Below, piece by piece: positions 1-11,900 of a DNA stretch of 64,000 nucleotides (position 1 is the stretch's first letter; each line of letters starts with the position of its first letter). The notes below the pieces were generated by a model. The model had not been told where the DNA came from. It saw only the letters and a list, made by a program, of their open reading frames with translations, and did not search any database. The stretch spans positions 1 through 64,000 of the forward strand of contig CBFFRP010000277.1 of assembly GCA_965644295.1 (NCBI GenBank), read 5' to 3'. Origin of the DNA: Paraphysomonas bandaiensis (taxonomy: Eukaryota; Chrysophyceae). Both the position numbers and the translations under genes were made by a program.

Positions 1-28
1 ACAGACTGCCCTCGAAACACGAAGCGAT

Positions 29-865
29 TTGGAGCAATTGTACACCAATCTCTACCTACAAGGTGACATAACCTTTATTGATATGATCACCGCAGGAGGT
101 CGATCAGGCAAAAGGTGTCGAAAAGAAGGCACCGACGAAGTAAACATGAATTCTACTGCTGATGAAAATGAGGTGTGCAGCTATCCCAAATGTGGCAAAC
201 GGGGTCACTCACAGAAATCGTGCTGGAAGAAGAAGAGATCTTAAGATTGCGAAATTAAGAAGGCAGGGAAAGAGTCGTGTTGCTAGGAATCGATCTGAGA
301 GTCGCAGAGACAACAACGAGAGAAGAAAAAAATCAGATGGCTGTTATGTATGTGGAGACACCAGACATCGTGCGTATAAGTGCAAATTTCGTGCTCAAGT
401 ACGTAGTGACTCTGCCCAAGGAGACAAAAACCGGCCATTTTTGGACGAAAAGCCTCACAAAACACTGGAGATTGAAGATCGTTTTGCAGGAGAGAGGAGC
501 AAGAGGAAGATTCGGACTCTGTGAATATGATTATGTATGAGGAACCGCATGATGATTCATGTGTCTCTGAAGAGGTGCTACACACTTCCGATGAACCCGT
601 GTATTTAGACAGCTGTGCCTCTAATAAACTGTTCATTGTTAAGGACAGAAATTTCCTTCATACGGTCAAGAAGGAGGATGGAGATATACAGACAACCAGA
701 GCTGGATCCAGTTTACACTATGAGGAAACTGGAGGCTTTGGCGATTGGACTGACATCAAGGTCTGCCCTGGATCAGTCAAGAATATCTTTTTAAGGACTC
801 ATGTCATTTGCCGCGTAGTATACATTGTAGTCATGCCGTCCATCATAAGAATAAACAAATTATAA
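29..865 (+). pseudogene. Ty1/copia retrotransposon remnant: gag zinc knuckles and protease start
   Basis: Three overlapping reading frames together spell the end of a copia gag and the start of its protease. Frame 2 (29-244) carries a Cys-His zinc knuckle spelled CSYPKCGKRGHSQKSC, with C-x4-C instead of the usual C-x2-C. Frame 3 (162-524) carries a second, canonical C-x2-C-x4-H-x4-C knuckle (CYVCGDTRHRAYKC). Frame 2 resumes at 521 and gives the protease-like YLDSCASNKLFIVKD followed by a stretch ending at VCPGSVKNI, as in copia aspartic proteases; the catalytic motif reads D-S-C rather than D-S/T-G. The frame changes and the loss of the rest of pol show it is dead or interrupted. The 5' end lies outside the window. 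Confidence 0.75.
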
Positions 866-1584
866 TTTACTAGAAAACCTACGTCAATTAATTGTTACCC
901 AGCTCTAGGCACACAGCATTCCAATTCTGATTAATATGCATATTAGAGAGTGATTACATTACCGAAATTACTAATTTGATGCCACCTAAAAATAAGATTA
1001 TAAGATATGTATATATTATATTATTTAAGGACATCATACTATTGAAAGAACACGATATTGAATGATATTTCAAGGTCAACACCAATGAAATATTATATGG
1101 AAATCTTGGACTTAGATGTATTCAAGCCTCTGGTGGGTAAGGTGATTGTTTTTGCCACCAATTTCACCTTTCATGTGCAGATATTAAACATGATACTGGA
1201 GATGGGGTTTCACATTTGCAATAATTGACCGCTATTAGCTTCTATCTATCGGAAGTTGCGATTATGCGGGATTGATTCTGACGTGTTGAGTCTAATTCCA
1301 AGTGAAGTAATAACGCATGCCAAGCTTGTGAAAATATTACGGGACGACTAGAAATTATTATTTCAAAGTGAGTGCCGCCTCTTGATATTGTGTACCTGGA
1401 GACAAAATTAAAGGGCTTTACGCTTGTAATATGATTCCTTCGAAACAACTAGCACATTTATGCCATAAAAAGTAAGAATAAAGAACCTGCGCAATATTCG
1501 CATATCATTATATACAAGATATGCGGAGGATACACTGTCTAATCTATTTGTTCGCAACAGAGAACTCTAAACCATATACACGCA
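866..1584. other. Gene-free stretch after the copia remnant
   Basis: AT-rich DNA without a credible gene. The part at 1285-1345 on the plus strand resembles 24092-24152: both contain the words AGTCTAATTCCAA, CATGCCAA and ATTACGGGAC in the same order, and both translate to a Leu-Ile-Pro...His-Ala-Lys-Leu-Val-Lys peptide. It is a short decayed fragment of a repeated coding element. Confidence 0.5.
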
Positions 1585-4500
1585 CTACTTAAAGCTATAT
1601 TCACCATTCATTATGTTCAAAAAAAGGCCATCCCATCCTCTCGTCGTTCGGCGATATTCATGCGTCGCTATAAAGAAATCCACCAAGGCCATCTGGATCA
1701 ATCGACTAGCCACCATTGCCATTAAAAACCATAAAGTATACAATGGAGCATGGTTGGACCACGAAGCATACACAACGAACAGTGTGATAATGGAAAAGCG
1801 GGCCAATCGTGACCAGCATGCATATTGCCTAGCAACCCTTCCAGTGGGAGTGAGGATAATTGATATTAAGCCGATCAAAGGTGACATTACCAATGCAGCA
1901 GGCCAGATAACCATGGGAAGAATGACACCACTGTGGTCGTCACACTCTGTACTATCCCCCCAAATACACCACATATTCATGCATACAACGCATGTGCATC
2001 CTATGTCAGCAACGATTGTCGATAAAATGGCTACGCCTGCTAGCTGCCTGACAATTTTAGACAACGGACTTCTATTGGTACCATGACACAACAATCGTCC
2101 GAGAACTATGAAAATGCCTAAGAAAATTTCAATGTTATGAAGCTGGTGTATCTTTTTCGCACCATTTGCGAGGTACATTGAACTCCCTGAATCTCGAAAC
2201 GGAAACCGGACATCACAGCAGGTTGATAGCAGAGAAAAGTTTCCCGAGTCAACCGTGGGTAACTGAGTTATATCACCAGCTACTACTTTAGTTGGTTTTG
2301 CAGTACATTCGTCCCATTTCCAAACAGACACAGGAAAGAGATGTCCGGATGATATCCGGCTTTCAGCCGCCTCAGAGTTCGCAGCTATTTCTAAAGAATA
2401 CGGTGAAAACGGCCTGAACGGTGTACCTGATTGGTCCGGACTTTTATCGCCATCTGAAATGGAATGACTGAACTCTTTCGATTCAATGGGTCCGCCGTCC
2501 GACTCTATCGGGTTCGACATTTCTACAGATGAAGAATCACCACGATTAGTGGTTGGAGAAAAAGAGACCGATCTAGGCTTGAGATTCTCCGAGTCCATGG
2601 AGATTGCCATACCAGTAGTATCTTTGTTTTCCCCTGGCGTGTCAGAATCCTTGTTATTGTCGCGGGTTTTGTCTGCTTTGCGGACAATTTTGTAGAACTT
2701 CGCCAGTTCATCAGCTCGGTCACCATACGCATCGCGCGCATTTGTCGTCAAACCAACTGAGTCACTACGTTCTCTAACAATATCGGTGCTGTTTCCCGTA
2801 GTGTCTTCATATCCGGCCTTGACACCTGTGTCATGTGCGTTATGTGGTTCCTTTGATGCTTCAGGAGAAAGATGTAGCTCGCACTTGGTAGATAAGTTAT
2901 CAGATAAGACATCCTCAATAGAAGTTGACTCGTGAAATATTACAATGCCAGGAAATCGAGAGCCATTAAATAGTCCATCACACAAATCGCCAAAAGATAA
3001 TTCAGACTCATTCCCTTTGTAATATTTTTCTTCAACTCCCCTGTCCCGCTCATCACCCTCAGTTGGTTCTTTTTGAAACATATCGGCGAAATAATTACGC
3101 CTTAGCATTGCGGAGTTCCTTCCAAAGGTAGATCTCGTATCATCCGCAACTTGGTCATTCGATTTCGGATACTGCCATGACAATATACCGCTTCGTGGAC
3201 GTCGTGATTTATCAGTAGCCTCTACAGGTTGCACATCATCAGATGGTCTAACATTCTGATTCCACATAAATCCCATGAGTCCGCCAGAGTCATTCTTCGA
3301 AAGTTTCTCGGGATGACTACTAGCCACTTGAGCAAACTCCGTCAATTGGCTCCGACTCGAACCCAATTCGGGATCAATTGCATCAGTGGGAGAATTAGCA
3401 GCAGTCATGGACGAACTAGTTCGCTCTGCGGACCGATGAATAAAGCTACAAAAGTGAATTATAAGGCCACCAAGTGTTCCCACTCGCCGTTCATCTGTTA
3501 AAAACTTCAGTAACTTCGGTAAATCTGAGCGTAGCCTATGCCTCCGAATCGTTTTGAGCAAACTATTCAGTTCAATAACAAATATCATCCAGGCCTTGTC
3601 GATAAAAACAGATATCTCGCTTGACTGAGATATAGCTTGCACTAGAACGTCGTTGGTATCAATATACCACGGGGAAAAGTAGGTACCATGCCCGCATATT
3701 CTGAGAACAATAGGAAAGCGGGGTTGTCCAAGTCTGCTCTGCGGTCGAAGCAGTGATTGAGTTCCTTCGTCACAAAGGATATCCACATACGCAACCGTAA
3801 GGTCAGGTGATATCCCTACTCTAAGGGAATTGAGCAGTTCCCGCTGGCGATTACTCTTAAAGAAGGAATAGTTACATGTCGCGATTAAGTCCATCAGCAA
3901 CTTAGATTTTTTCAAACGGCACCAAAGCTGCAGCAGTAGTGTGAACACAGCATACAAATCATAGGTTACATACCATATACTCATCAGCGTACGGCGGAAA
4001 GCACAAAGACAACAAAGAGAAGATCCATGCATCCCAGCCAAACGCATCCCAGTACAAAACGCTATTTACATGAGTTACAAACGCATCATACTCAGGTTTT
4101 CTTAGCATTGGTCGCAAAGGGTACGGAATTTCGAGCGGCCAATGCCACGGTCCACCTGCACCATTTAAATTCACGCTCAGTGTACGAAATATATGTTCAC
4201 CACAATGACCTTCGTATAAAAATGGACTGTTACTTCCCCATAAATATATGCGAGCGGCATGATGAGGTAGATCTTTATCTGCCATGCGATTCTGCACTCT
4301 GAGCTCCTGAAATGATAACACTTCCCTTCCGCTCTGCAAACGAACTGCGACGCAGTTACATGCAATCCAAAATCAACAAGCCAAACATACCACGCGTATC
4401 TATAGGGGCCTGCAGACTTTTGGTGCGATTATTACGCGGAGACGGAGAAACTGCAGAATCAACTGACTTTTCGAAAAGAAGGTTTTCGCCGAGAACAGGA

Positions 4501-7500
4501 TTCATCCAAGTACTTGACGAACCATCTGAAGAAAAAATACTTCCAAATATATGGTTTTTCTTTTCCAGTTGATTTTTCTGGTTATATTTTCGAATATTTC
4601 TTTGAGTTCTAACGATTAAGAGCGGAACAAACAATAGAAAACATGAGGATATCACTATTGCAATGAATGCGTTTTCTCCTCCTATCCGCCTCATAAATTT
4701 TTGAAGCGGCGTGATACAATCACTCCCGACATAGCTTGAATCGCATTCATAATCGCATTTATGCGACGTCATACCATTCGTAGTATAGTCGGAATGAGTT
4801 GGCTTGTTCTTGCAGGTTTTGCACTCCTCGCCATTATACCCTTCCTTGTAGAGTCCCACCTCGCACTCAAAGCATATACTGTAAGTCGCATATGTATTAC
4901 CAATGCCCGGTGCACAGATGGGCCACTCGATTATACCAGATTCTCCTACCTCCGGGTAGGTAGGGGAAGTATAGAACTGTGCGACCTGTGCGGAAGCGAT
5001 TCCACCACCAGTAAGATTCATGACACCGCCGAATGTGTAAGAGTTTGAATCACCAAGGTTATCCATGACCACTACACCTCCTCCACCGCCACCACCGCCA
5101 CTCTCACCACCAAGGCCTCCGAGAGCTTCAACGACACCAGACCCAGTTAAGCTTACTGCAAACAAAGCCACCATGCCACCAGATCCACCTCCTCCGTTGC
5201 TCGAAGCAGCCCCACCATTCGCAGATAAAACACCATCCAAAACTATAGAATTCGACGAATTGACCATAATCAAACCACCCCCCGCACTGAAATTGCTTGG
5301 TGCTTCCATTAAAGCACCTCCACCACTGCCCACAGAGAAAGAATCAACTCCAGTGGAGTACGTTACTCCACCAGGAGATGATGACGACCCAGCTCCACCA
5401 CCCCCTCCAAAACCACCACCCCCTCCTCCTCCACTCTGCGACGACTGTGGAGGTGTTCCAGCCCCAAGACCATTATTGGCTGGACACCCTCTGGCATCGG
5501 TTGAAAGTGTCGCATTCTCCCTGATATATATATGGGGCGAACAGAAAAATATCACGGTCGCAGCAATGCTTACATCACTACCTACTACAATCGAGTGTAC
5601 ACTTGCCAAAGTGACAGAATTAAGTGCCCCAGTCAAGAATTGTGTTCCTGTTGTATTACTGTAAAAGTTTGAACATGACAAATATTCCGTACTCATAGTA
5701 TCAAAGCAACTGGAAAGGTTGTATATAGAAGGAACACCGAGGAAAGGACCATGAATGTATATAAAGGTCGAACCTATAAATATATTTTGTGCACGCGCGG
5801 AAGTTATGGACACGTTGTATGTCTGAATTATCAGTCCCACCAGGCTACCAAGTTTAGAGTACGCACTGCAATACGAAGGAGGGTATATCTGATCCATTTC
5901 ACCGTCCAGTGTAACCCGAGAAGATGCATATACTGTCGCAACGCAACCGTAGCTAGCCACGGAATCTACATTCACTATGAACTCTTTTGAGTCAATATAA
6001 AGATAAAACGGAACATCTAGACGTGACTGGTGTAAAACAGAAACTGAATCTGCGGACAGCTCAATCCCTGTAGAACCTATAGAGTCACCAGATAGGCGAT
6101 AGAGACTAACCACTACTGAATTTATCGAAGTAATATACGAATGACATTGCGAGCGAGAAGGGCATTGCTGTGTTAATTTCAACTTCTTCACAGCAACAGT
6201 AGCGCGATTCTGTAGTCCTACTCCTTTCAACTGAGCGGCGAGTGAGGGGTCCTCAATGACTGTTGCGGCATCAGCAACTTGGTTATTGTTGTCAACAATA
6301 AGGATAGCCGTATTGTAGTTGTTAGGGACAGTTGTGAGGACCGTGGAATAGACAGCTGTGCCACCAGCACCCGACAGACAAGAATCATCATCTACAGCCC
6401 CCCCCTGGTAAGAAAATACCGCCCCTGTGAAATCAAATGTTTTGTACTAATAACAGGCGTTAATTGGCCAAATGGAATATAAAAAAACGGTATCACCTGC
6501 AAATAAATCCTTCCGCCCCCTCCAGCTGCAATTTCATAAGCCTTGGATCCATCCCCACCAACCGCTGACAGCTCCGCGCCAACGGCAACCAGGTTATTGC
6601 ACAGGATACTTATAGAGCCTCCTGATCCACTGCCTAACCCAGGATTAGGGCTTGTGGCTCCATCAGTCATAATATGCCCCTGTGTGATATTAACCACACC
6701 TCCTCTTAGAACCACCATTCCACCTCCAGTACCTCCTGTATCCCCAGAGTCACTCACCCCTCCTCCGGATCCGGAGACAACGCCCCCTCCACCAGTATAG
6801 TTAGTTGCAATTAGATCGATTGTGACATTCGCGCTGCCGATCTGAAATAACACGTCTTACAATCTGGGGCAAATATATTTCGGCAAGGATAACATCACGC
6901 ACCTGGTAGTCATAATTTGAATATATATCTCCGGGAGTGCATGATGGGTCGCCACCACTACCACCATATGTACCACCCAGACCGGAGCCTCCACCTGAGC
7001 CTGCCCCTTCAATAGGCCCTCTACCACTTGTTATAAGCGTTCCCTGAGCTTTTATACCATTTACAGCAAACATACTTATGAAATCAGCCTAAAGGGAGCA
7101 GGTCAGAAGAAGTTATATGCACATCATTATATATTTTATTTACGCACCGTGATTGTGGTGCCCAGGTCAATGTGAATGGAGCGGTTGGCGTATACGACGA
7201 AGCCACAACTCGGGTCGACAATAATATTAGTGCCACTCAAAACGGCGAAAGTGTCTACTTCGTATGTACAATGCGAGTCAGATGAACACTTTGTTCACAA
7301 CATGAGACGACAGAGTGTGCATATCGGTTCGCGTACCTCTAGATTAACAGTCTCAGAGAAAAACTCACATATACCGTCTTCAATTTTCTGACACTCTCCA
7401 CATTGCATAGATCGGGGCATGGCCTGTAGAGTAGGGATGATCGTAGGAGAACTAGGTGCAAATGACGGGGGCGCACTGGGTGCGAATGACGGCACGAACG

Positions 7501-7910
7501 ATGGAACCGCACTGGGAGTGCCACTTGGACTGGTGGGAAGAAAAGTAGGAACACACGTTGGACTTCTAGTTGGTTTTCTTGTGGGGTTACAAGTAGGCAT
7601 AAATGTCGGCTCAGTGGTAGGTACATAAGTTGGACTTCTAGTTGGATTTCTTGTAGGAGGTAAACTGGGTGTCACACTTGGTACATGTGTGGGGAATGCA
7701 GTAGGCTCAGGAGTTGGAAATTCAGTTGGAGAAAGCGTTGGAGAAAGAGTTGGGGCGGGGGAAGGATTAGAAGTTTGAGTCGGTGTGTTTGTGGGGGCCG
7801 ATGTTCCATAAATTTCCTGATTACATATCAGCACATGAGGTAAAACGTATGGGGTTACTAACAATAATTAAAATCGACAGCGTCAGCCCTAAACAAAAAC
7901 ACCGATTCAT
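1585..7910 (-). CDS. Large Pro-Thr/Gly-rich multi-pass membrane protein, related to plant glycine-rich transmembrane proteins
   Basis: I model eight exons (7910-7863, 7816-7337, 7288-7148, 7088-6903, 6841-6497, 6404-4391, 4320-3974, 3927-1585) giving about 1967 residues. Seen in order: a signal peptide from the ATG at 7910; a Pro-Thr-Ser repeat region (about residues 20-130); beta-type repeats with poly-Gly runs; a Cys-rich EGF/ephrin-receptor-like segment; a membrane helix near residue 980; a conserved cytoplasmic block (ARIYLWGSNSPF, PWHWPLEIPYPLRP, DAFVTHVNSVLY, then RFPIVLRICGHGTYFSPWYI); a long Ser/Asp-rich linker; and about four C-terminal helices. The conserved block matches, from memory, the Arabidopsis At5g11700-type glycine-rich membrane proteins, whose function is unknown to me. 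Phases agree at all junctions; the 4391/4320 junction is the weakest because its acceptor lacks a pyrimidine tract. A surface or wall-associated role is inference. Confidence 0.8.
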
Positions 7911-8987
7911 TCAAAGTAAACACGAATATAGTCGACTAGCACTATGTAGTGGAATATAACTGAAATTAATTGATTGGCTTTGAAATGTTGTCAGTTGAAC
8001 AGGCTAGTTACTATGCCTCAACACGAATATGAGCAACTTCTCAGTTCTGTTGGAACTTATAATCACAAGGGTACGATGTTTTCAACGCACTATGATTTAT
8101 ATGGCCCGAGTGACCAGAGATGAATTGAGCTCTATTTATAACCATGTGCAGCTCAGCTGATCAATGGAAAGATTTTATTGGCAAGACATGATGAGGTGCG
8201 TGTGCTCAACTACAGCACACAGCAGTGCTATACATTGGTGGCCACTGCATCCAGAGCCAAAAATAGGTGCAAATATGCAAATACTTCGTAAAATGGTTTA
8301 TACAAATACCCCCACTTTCTTTACAATACTAGATCTCTGTAGGAATATCTAGACCAGTCCTGCTGCTCCTCCTGCTCTATAGTGCTGTACACAGCAGTAT
8401 GCAGATCTTCTCCACAAACTGAAAAAATACATTTTTCACATTCAACTCAACTTATTGGAAATGACGAACGTGAGTTTTGACATCATTTCGATTTTAAAGA
8501 CACCACAAGGCCAAGCTACTATTCATTGTGAATTGGCAATATCAATGGTATTTATGATGGAATGGTCACTAACCGGTTAACTGGTTTGTAATCTCTGTTC
8601 CATTTATAGTAAGTTATTGTTCCAAATCAAGTTAGAGGTATCTGAAAAGTACCAGTTTCCCACTAAAATATATCTAAAAAACCGAATTTATAATTTTTAC
8701 TATGTATTTATACTCATACCGTTTTAGCAATGTCCAAATTTTTGGATGATGAACTGAATGCTGAAGAGGACGTAGGGAGGAGAACTCCTCGACTCATATG
8801 ATGTTCAAGCGTCCTGTGAGGGGGTGAAATCTTCCCATATAAACTCCACAGCAATACCATCCTGTCTGTTAGTTGCATATATTCTTATATGATATATATT
8901 TCTTTCTGGACGATTGTGTCTAGAGAACTATATCGTTATGATGATTTAATTTGAAGACTGAGACAGTGATTAGATCGGATCCTCATC
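7911..8987. other. Divergent intergenic region between the Gly-rich membrane protein and the formin
   Basis: About 1.1 kb lies between two divergent start codons and probably holds both promoters. I see AT-rich tracts (for example TATATGATATATATTTC near 8886) but no motif I can name. A 23-codon open frame starts at the ATG near 8729 and is too short to support as a gene. Confidence 0.4.
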
Positions 8988-11900
8988 ATGGAGAAGTCGT
9001 ATAACACAGCGAGAGATTTCTGTGTCCAGAGAAATAAGGACAAGTTCGCGAACTATATGCGTTTCTTCCCTCCAAAGACCAGGGAGAAATTGAGCACTAT
9101 GGTTGATGCGGTGAGTGCAGTTGAGTAGATTGATTCAACTTGTTTCATTTTGTCGCAGGATGGTAAAACTCTCATCAGACACGCCCTTCAAAGCCGGGCA
9201 CTGAATATTGTAGAGTATATGCTAGAGTCTAAATTTATAGGCGAACATATAGATGACATTTTAGATGATTGTGCTGCACAAGAGGACTGCGAGGCGCTAA
9301 CAGTTTTTATGCGCCAGCGTCCGAATGTCTTCACGGTAAGAAGCATGAATTTAAAACTGCGTGTGACGAAATGTAATATTGTATACAGCAAGATATGAAA
9401 GCACGACTTATTGACCAATCTGGTGGAAGTTTTGCTGTGATTAATACGTTCAACGTTTATGATTGTAAATTCGGTCACACCCAAAGAGATATGCGCCATT
9501 CCCGTAATGACCACACGAACAGTACATCCCAATCTGGGATGGACGATAGCATGAGTACGGCGTCTATGTATAGTGCTCATGACTACGATGCGGAAACTTA
9601 CCACAAGGACAGCCAGTCAACTCATGTTAATGCTGGAGGTGTTGATATTGAGGTTAGTCACACATTCCGTAAACATGATGCTGCCCGACAGAACAACCCG
9701 ACACTATTGGGGATCTCATTAGGAGGACAGAGACAGTCGAATACCTCTGCCCGGGCTTCCAATTCCCCTGTGCTCCCAGTACATGCTGAATCATCTAATG
9801 TCGATGGGTGGACTAGCACCCGCACCGAAACAGACGACAGTAGAGAGCATCCTTCGTTTACTAAAGCGAGTGCAGTACATGACGGTCAATGGGACCGCGA
9901 TCCAATGCCTCACAAATATACTGCTAGCAATATGGCTTCTGTTGCTACTTCGTACCAAGGTGATTCTGCATTTGGTCCAGTTAATCATGTCCTTCCCACT
10001 GGGAGTAAGTACGACCAGTACAGGCATGTTACTACAGACATACATATGCCGAATCCTGTCGAACCGGATACGACAGTAACTTGTACCGCGAAAAGCGTTG
10101 CCTCCGAGTGCGAGACAGAAACATACCCTATTGATAGTAGTACTCATAGCAAGACGTCATTAAATGTGTCACCCACGCACCACACAGAGACACTTCCAGC
10201 AGCCGCTTCACTCTGTTCAGATAAGGTCTCACACACGACTGCTTCAGACCAAAACAGTTCTATCAAACGAACTGATATGTGCTCATCTGTTGTTTCTAGT
10301 GATATAACCACAGAATCTCTAAAGGCGATTGCGGACACGCGTAGCAACACTGCATTGCAGGGGAAAGGAAAATACAGCACTGTAGTCACCTCCACAGCTG
10401 CGGTTCGAGGAGATAAGGATCAGGAGGAAACCCGCTCGAAGCGTGTGAAAGATAGAATAAAGTCATTCGAAGGACTTACTGATACGGCAGCTACATCAAA
10501 TACACCAAATTCAGCGAAACCTACGGGTGACACGAGGCGCGAAGCACCACAAGGAAAATGTAATGATCAAGCGTCGAATTCGATTTCAAATGTAAGTTCT
10601 AAAGGTGTTAAATTTGTGAAAGTTAAGACAAAGAGTACCAAGAAATTAGAAAAGAGTGATGTAAATGAAAATGCGGAAGCTGACAAGACTAAACCGCAAC
10701 AGACCCGGAAGGTTTCTTTTAGTGAGATTGAAGAGAATCCTGAAAACGTTTCAACCGGTAGCATCAAATCAGAAAGCACACCCGAAGATAGCCTAACAGT
10801 TGCGGAAAGAAAACTGACTAGTGTGTACTTCAAAATGGCGAAGTTGGGTATACCATCGACCCATATTCACCAGAAGATGTCCCTCGATGGCCTTCCTCTT
10901 TCACTGTGCGAGAAAGTGATGATTGCCATGGGAACCACTGGAACAGAAACACAACCGGGAACACCAGAGAAGATTGGGAAGGATGTACGTCGCAGTGCCA
11001 CCTTGACGTCGAGAAAAAAATTGCTCCGACTTCATTGGAAGCCTTTGAATGCGAGTTCTCTGTCTGCATCGTCGTTATGGTCGGCTTCTGCTTTGGATGA
11101 GGAGAGTATTTCACCTGACGTAGACGAGATAGATGAAATAGAGAAAATTTTCGGGGCAGTTCCACACAAGACCCTTACATCCAAGTCCAAGGTAAAATTT
11201 GGGACTTGTAACTCCGCCCATATGCCCAAGGTGCTGGATCCACAGCGGTCTACCAATATATCAATTGGAATTGCAAATTTTAGAAAAGTTGGGTCGATGC
11301 GATGCATTCTGAATGGAGTGTGCAGCTTGAATGATATGCGGAGACAGCTCACAGTCGACAGGTTGCTGAATCTTTCAGCTATGATGCCTTCGATTGCGGA
11401 GGCTAAGGCATTGCAGAGTGTAGACACTCTTAATAAGGCTGAGATGTTTTGCAAATTAGCGATGGAGTATTATCCACACCTTGCTGGACGTCTGTCATGT
11501 TTCTTAACATTATCTCAGTTTGAAGAAACACAGGCATCTGTACTTCCAAAAATGCAGCTATTTGTCAATGCGTTGGACAACATTATGCAGAGCAAGCGGC
11601 TTGCTCTTATATTAAACAAAATTCTTGTGATTGGAAACACTCTAAATGAAGGCACTGCAATGGGATCAGCGGCCGGATTTACTATTGGATCTCTTGCCCA
11701 CGCAATGACGCTGAGAGGCGGCTCTGATAAGAAAGTGTCTGTGTTAGACTTTGTTGTGAAAACACTTCGAAGAAAAGGACATGATGACATACTGCAAGTA
11801 GTAAAAGACATTGAATTGGTGGATGATGTGTGCAAGTTATCAGTCCTTGCTATTACTAGCGAAGCAAGCGAAGCGGATAGAGAGTACGAGGACCTCAAGT

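Noticed and set aside
5065-5664. Plus-strand 199-codon Pro-rich open frame
   Set aside because: It is the exact antisense of the poly-Gly region of the minus-strand membrane protein; Gly codons read backwards give Pro and few stops.
8729-8801. Small acidic open frame upstream of the formin
   Set aside because: Only 23 codons, with no splice signal that would join it in phase to the formin start.
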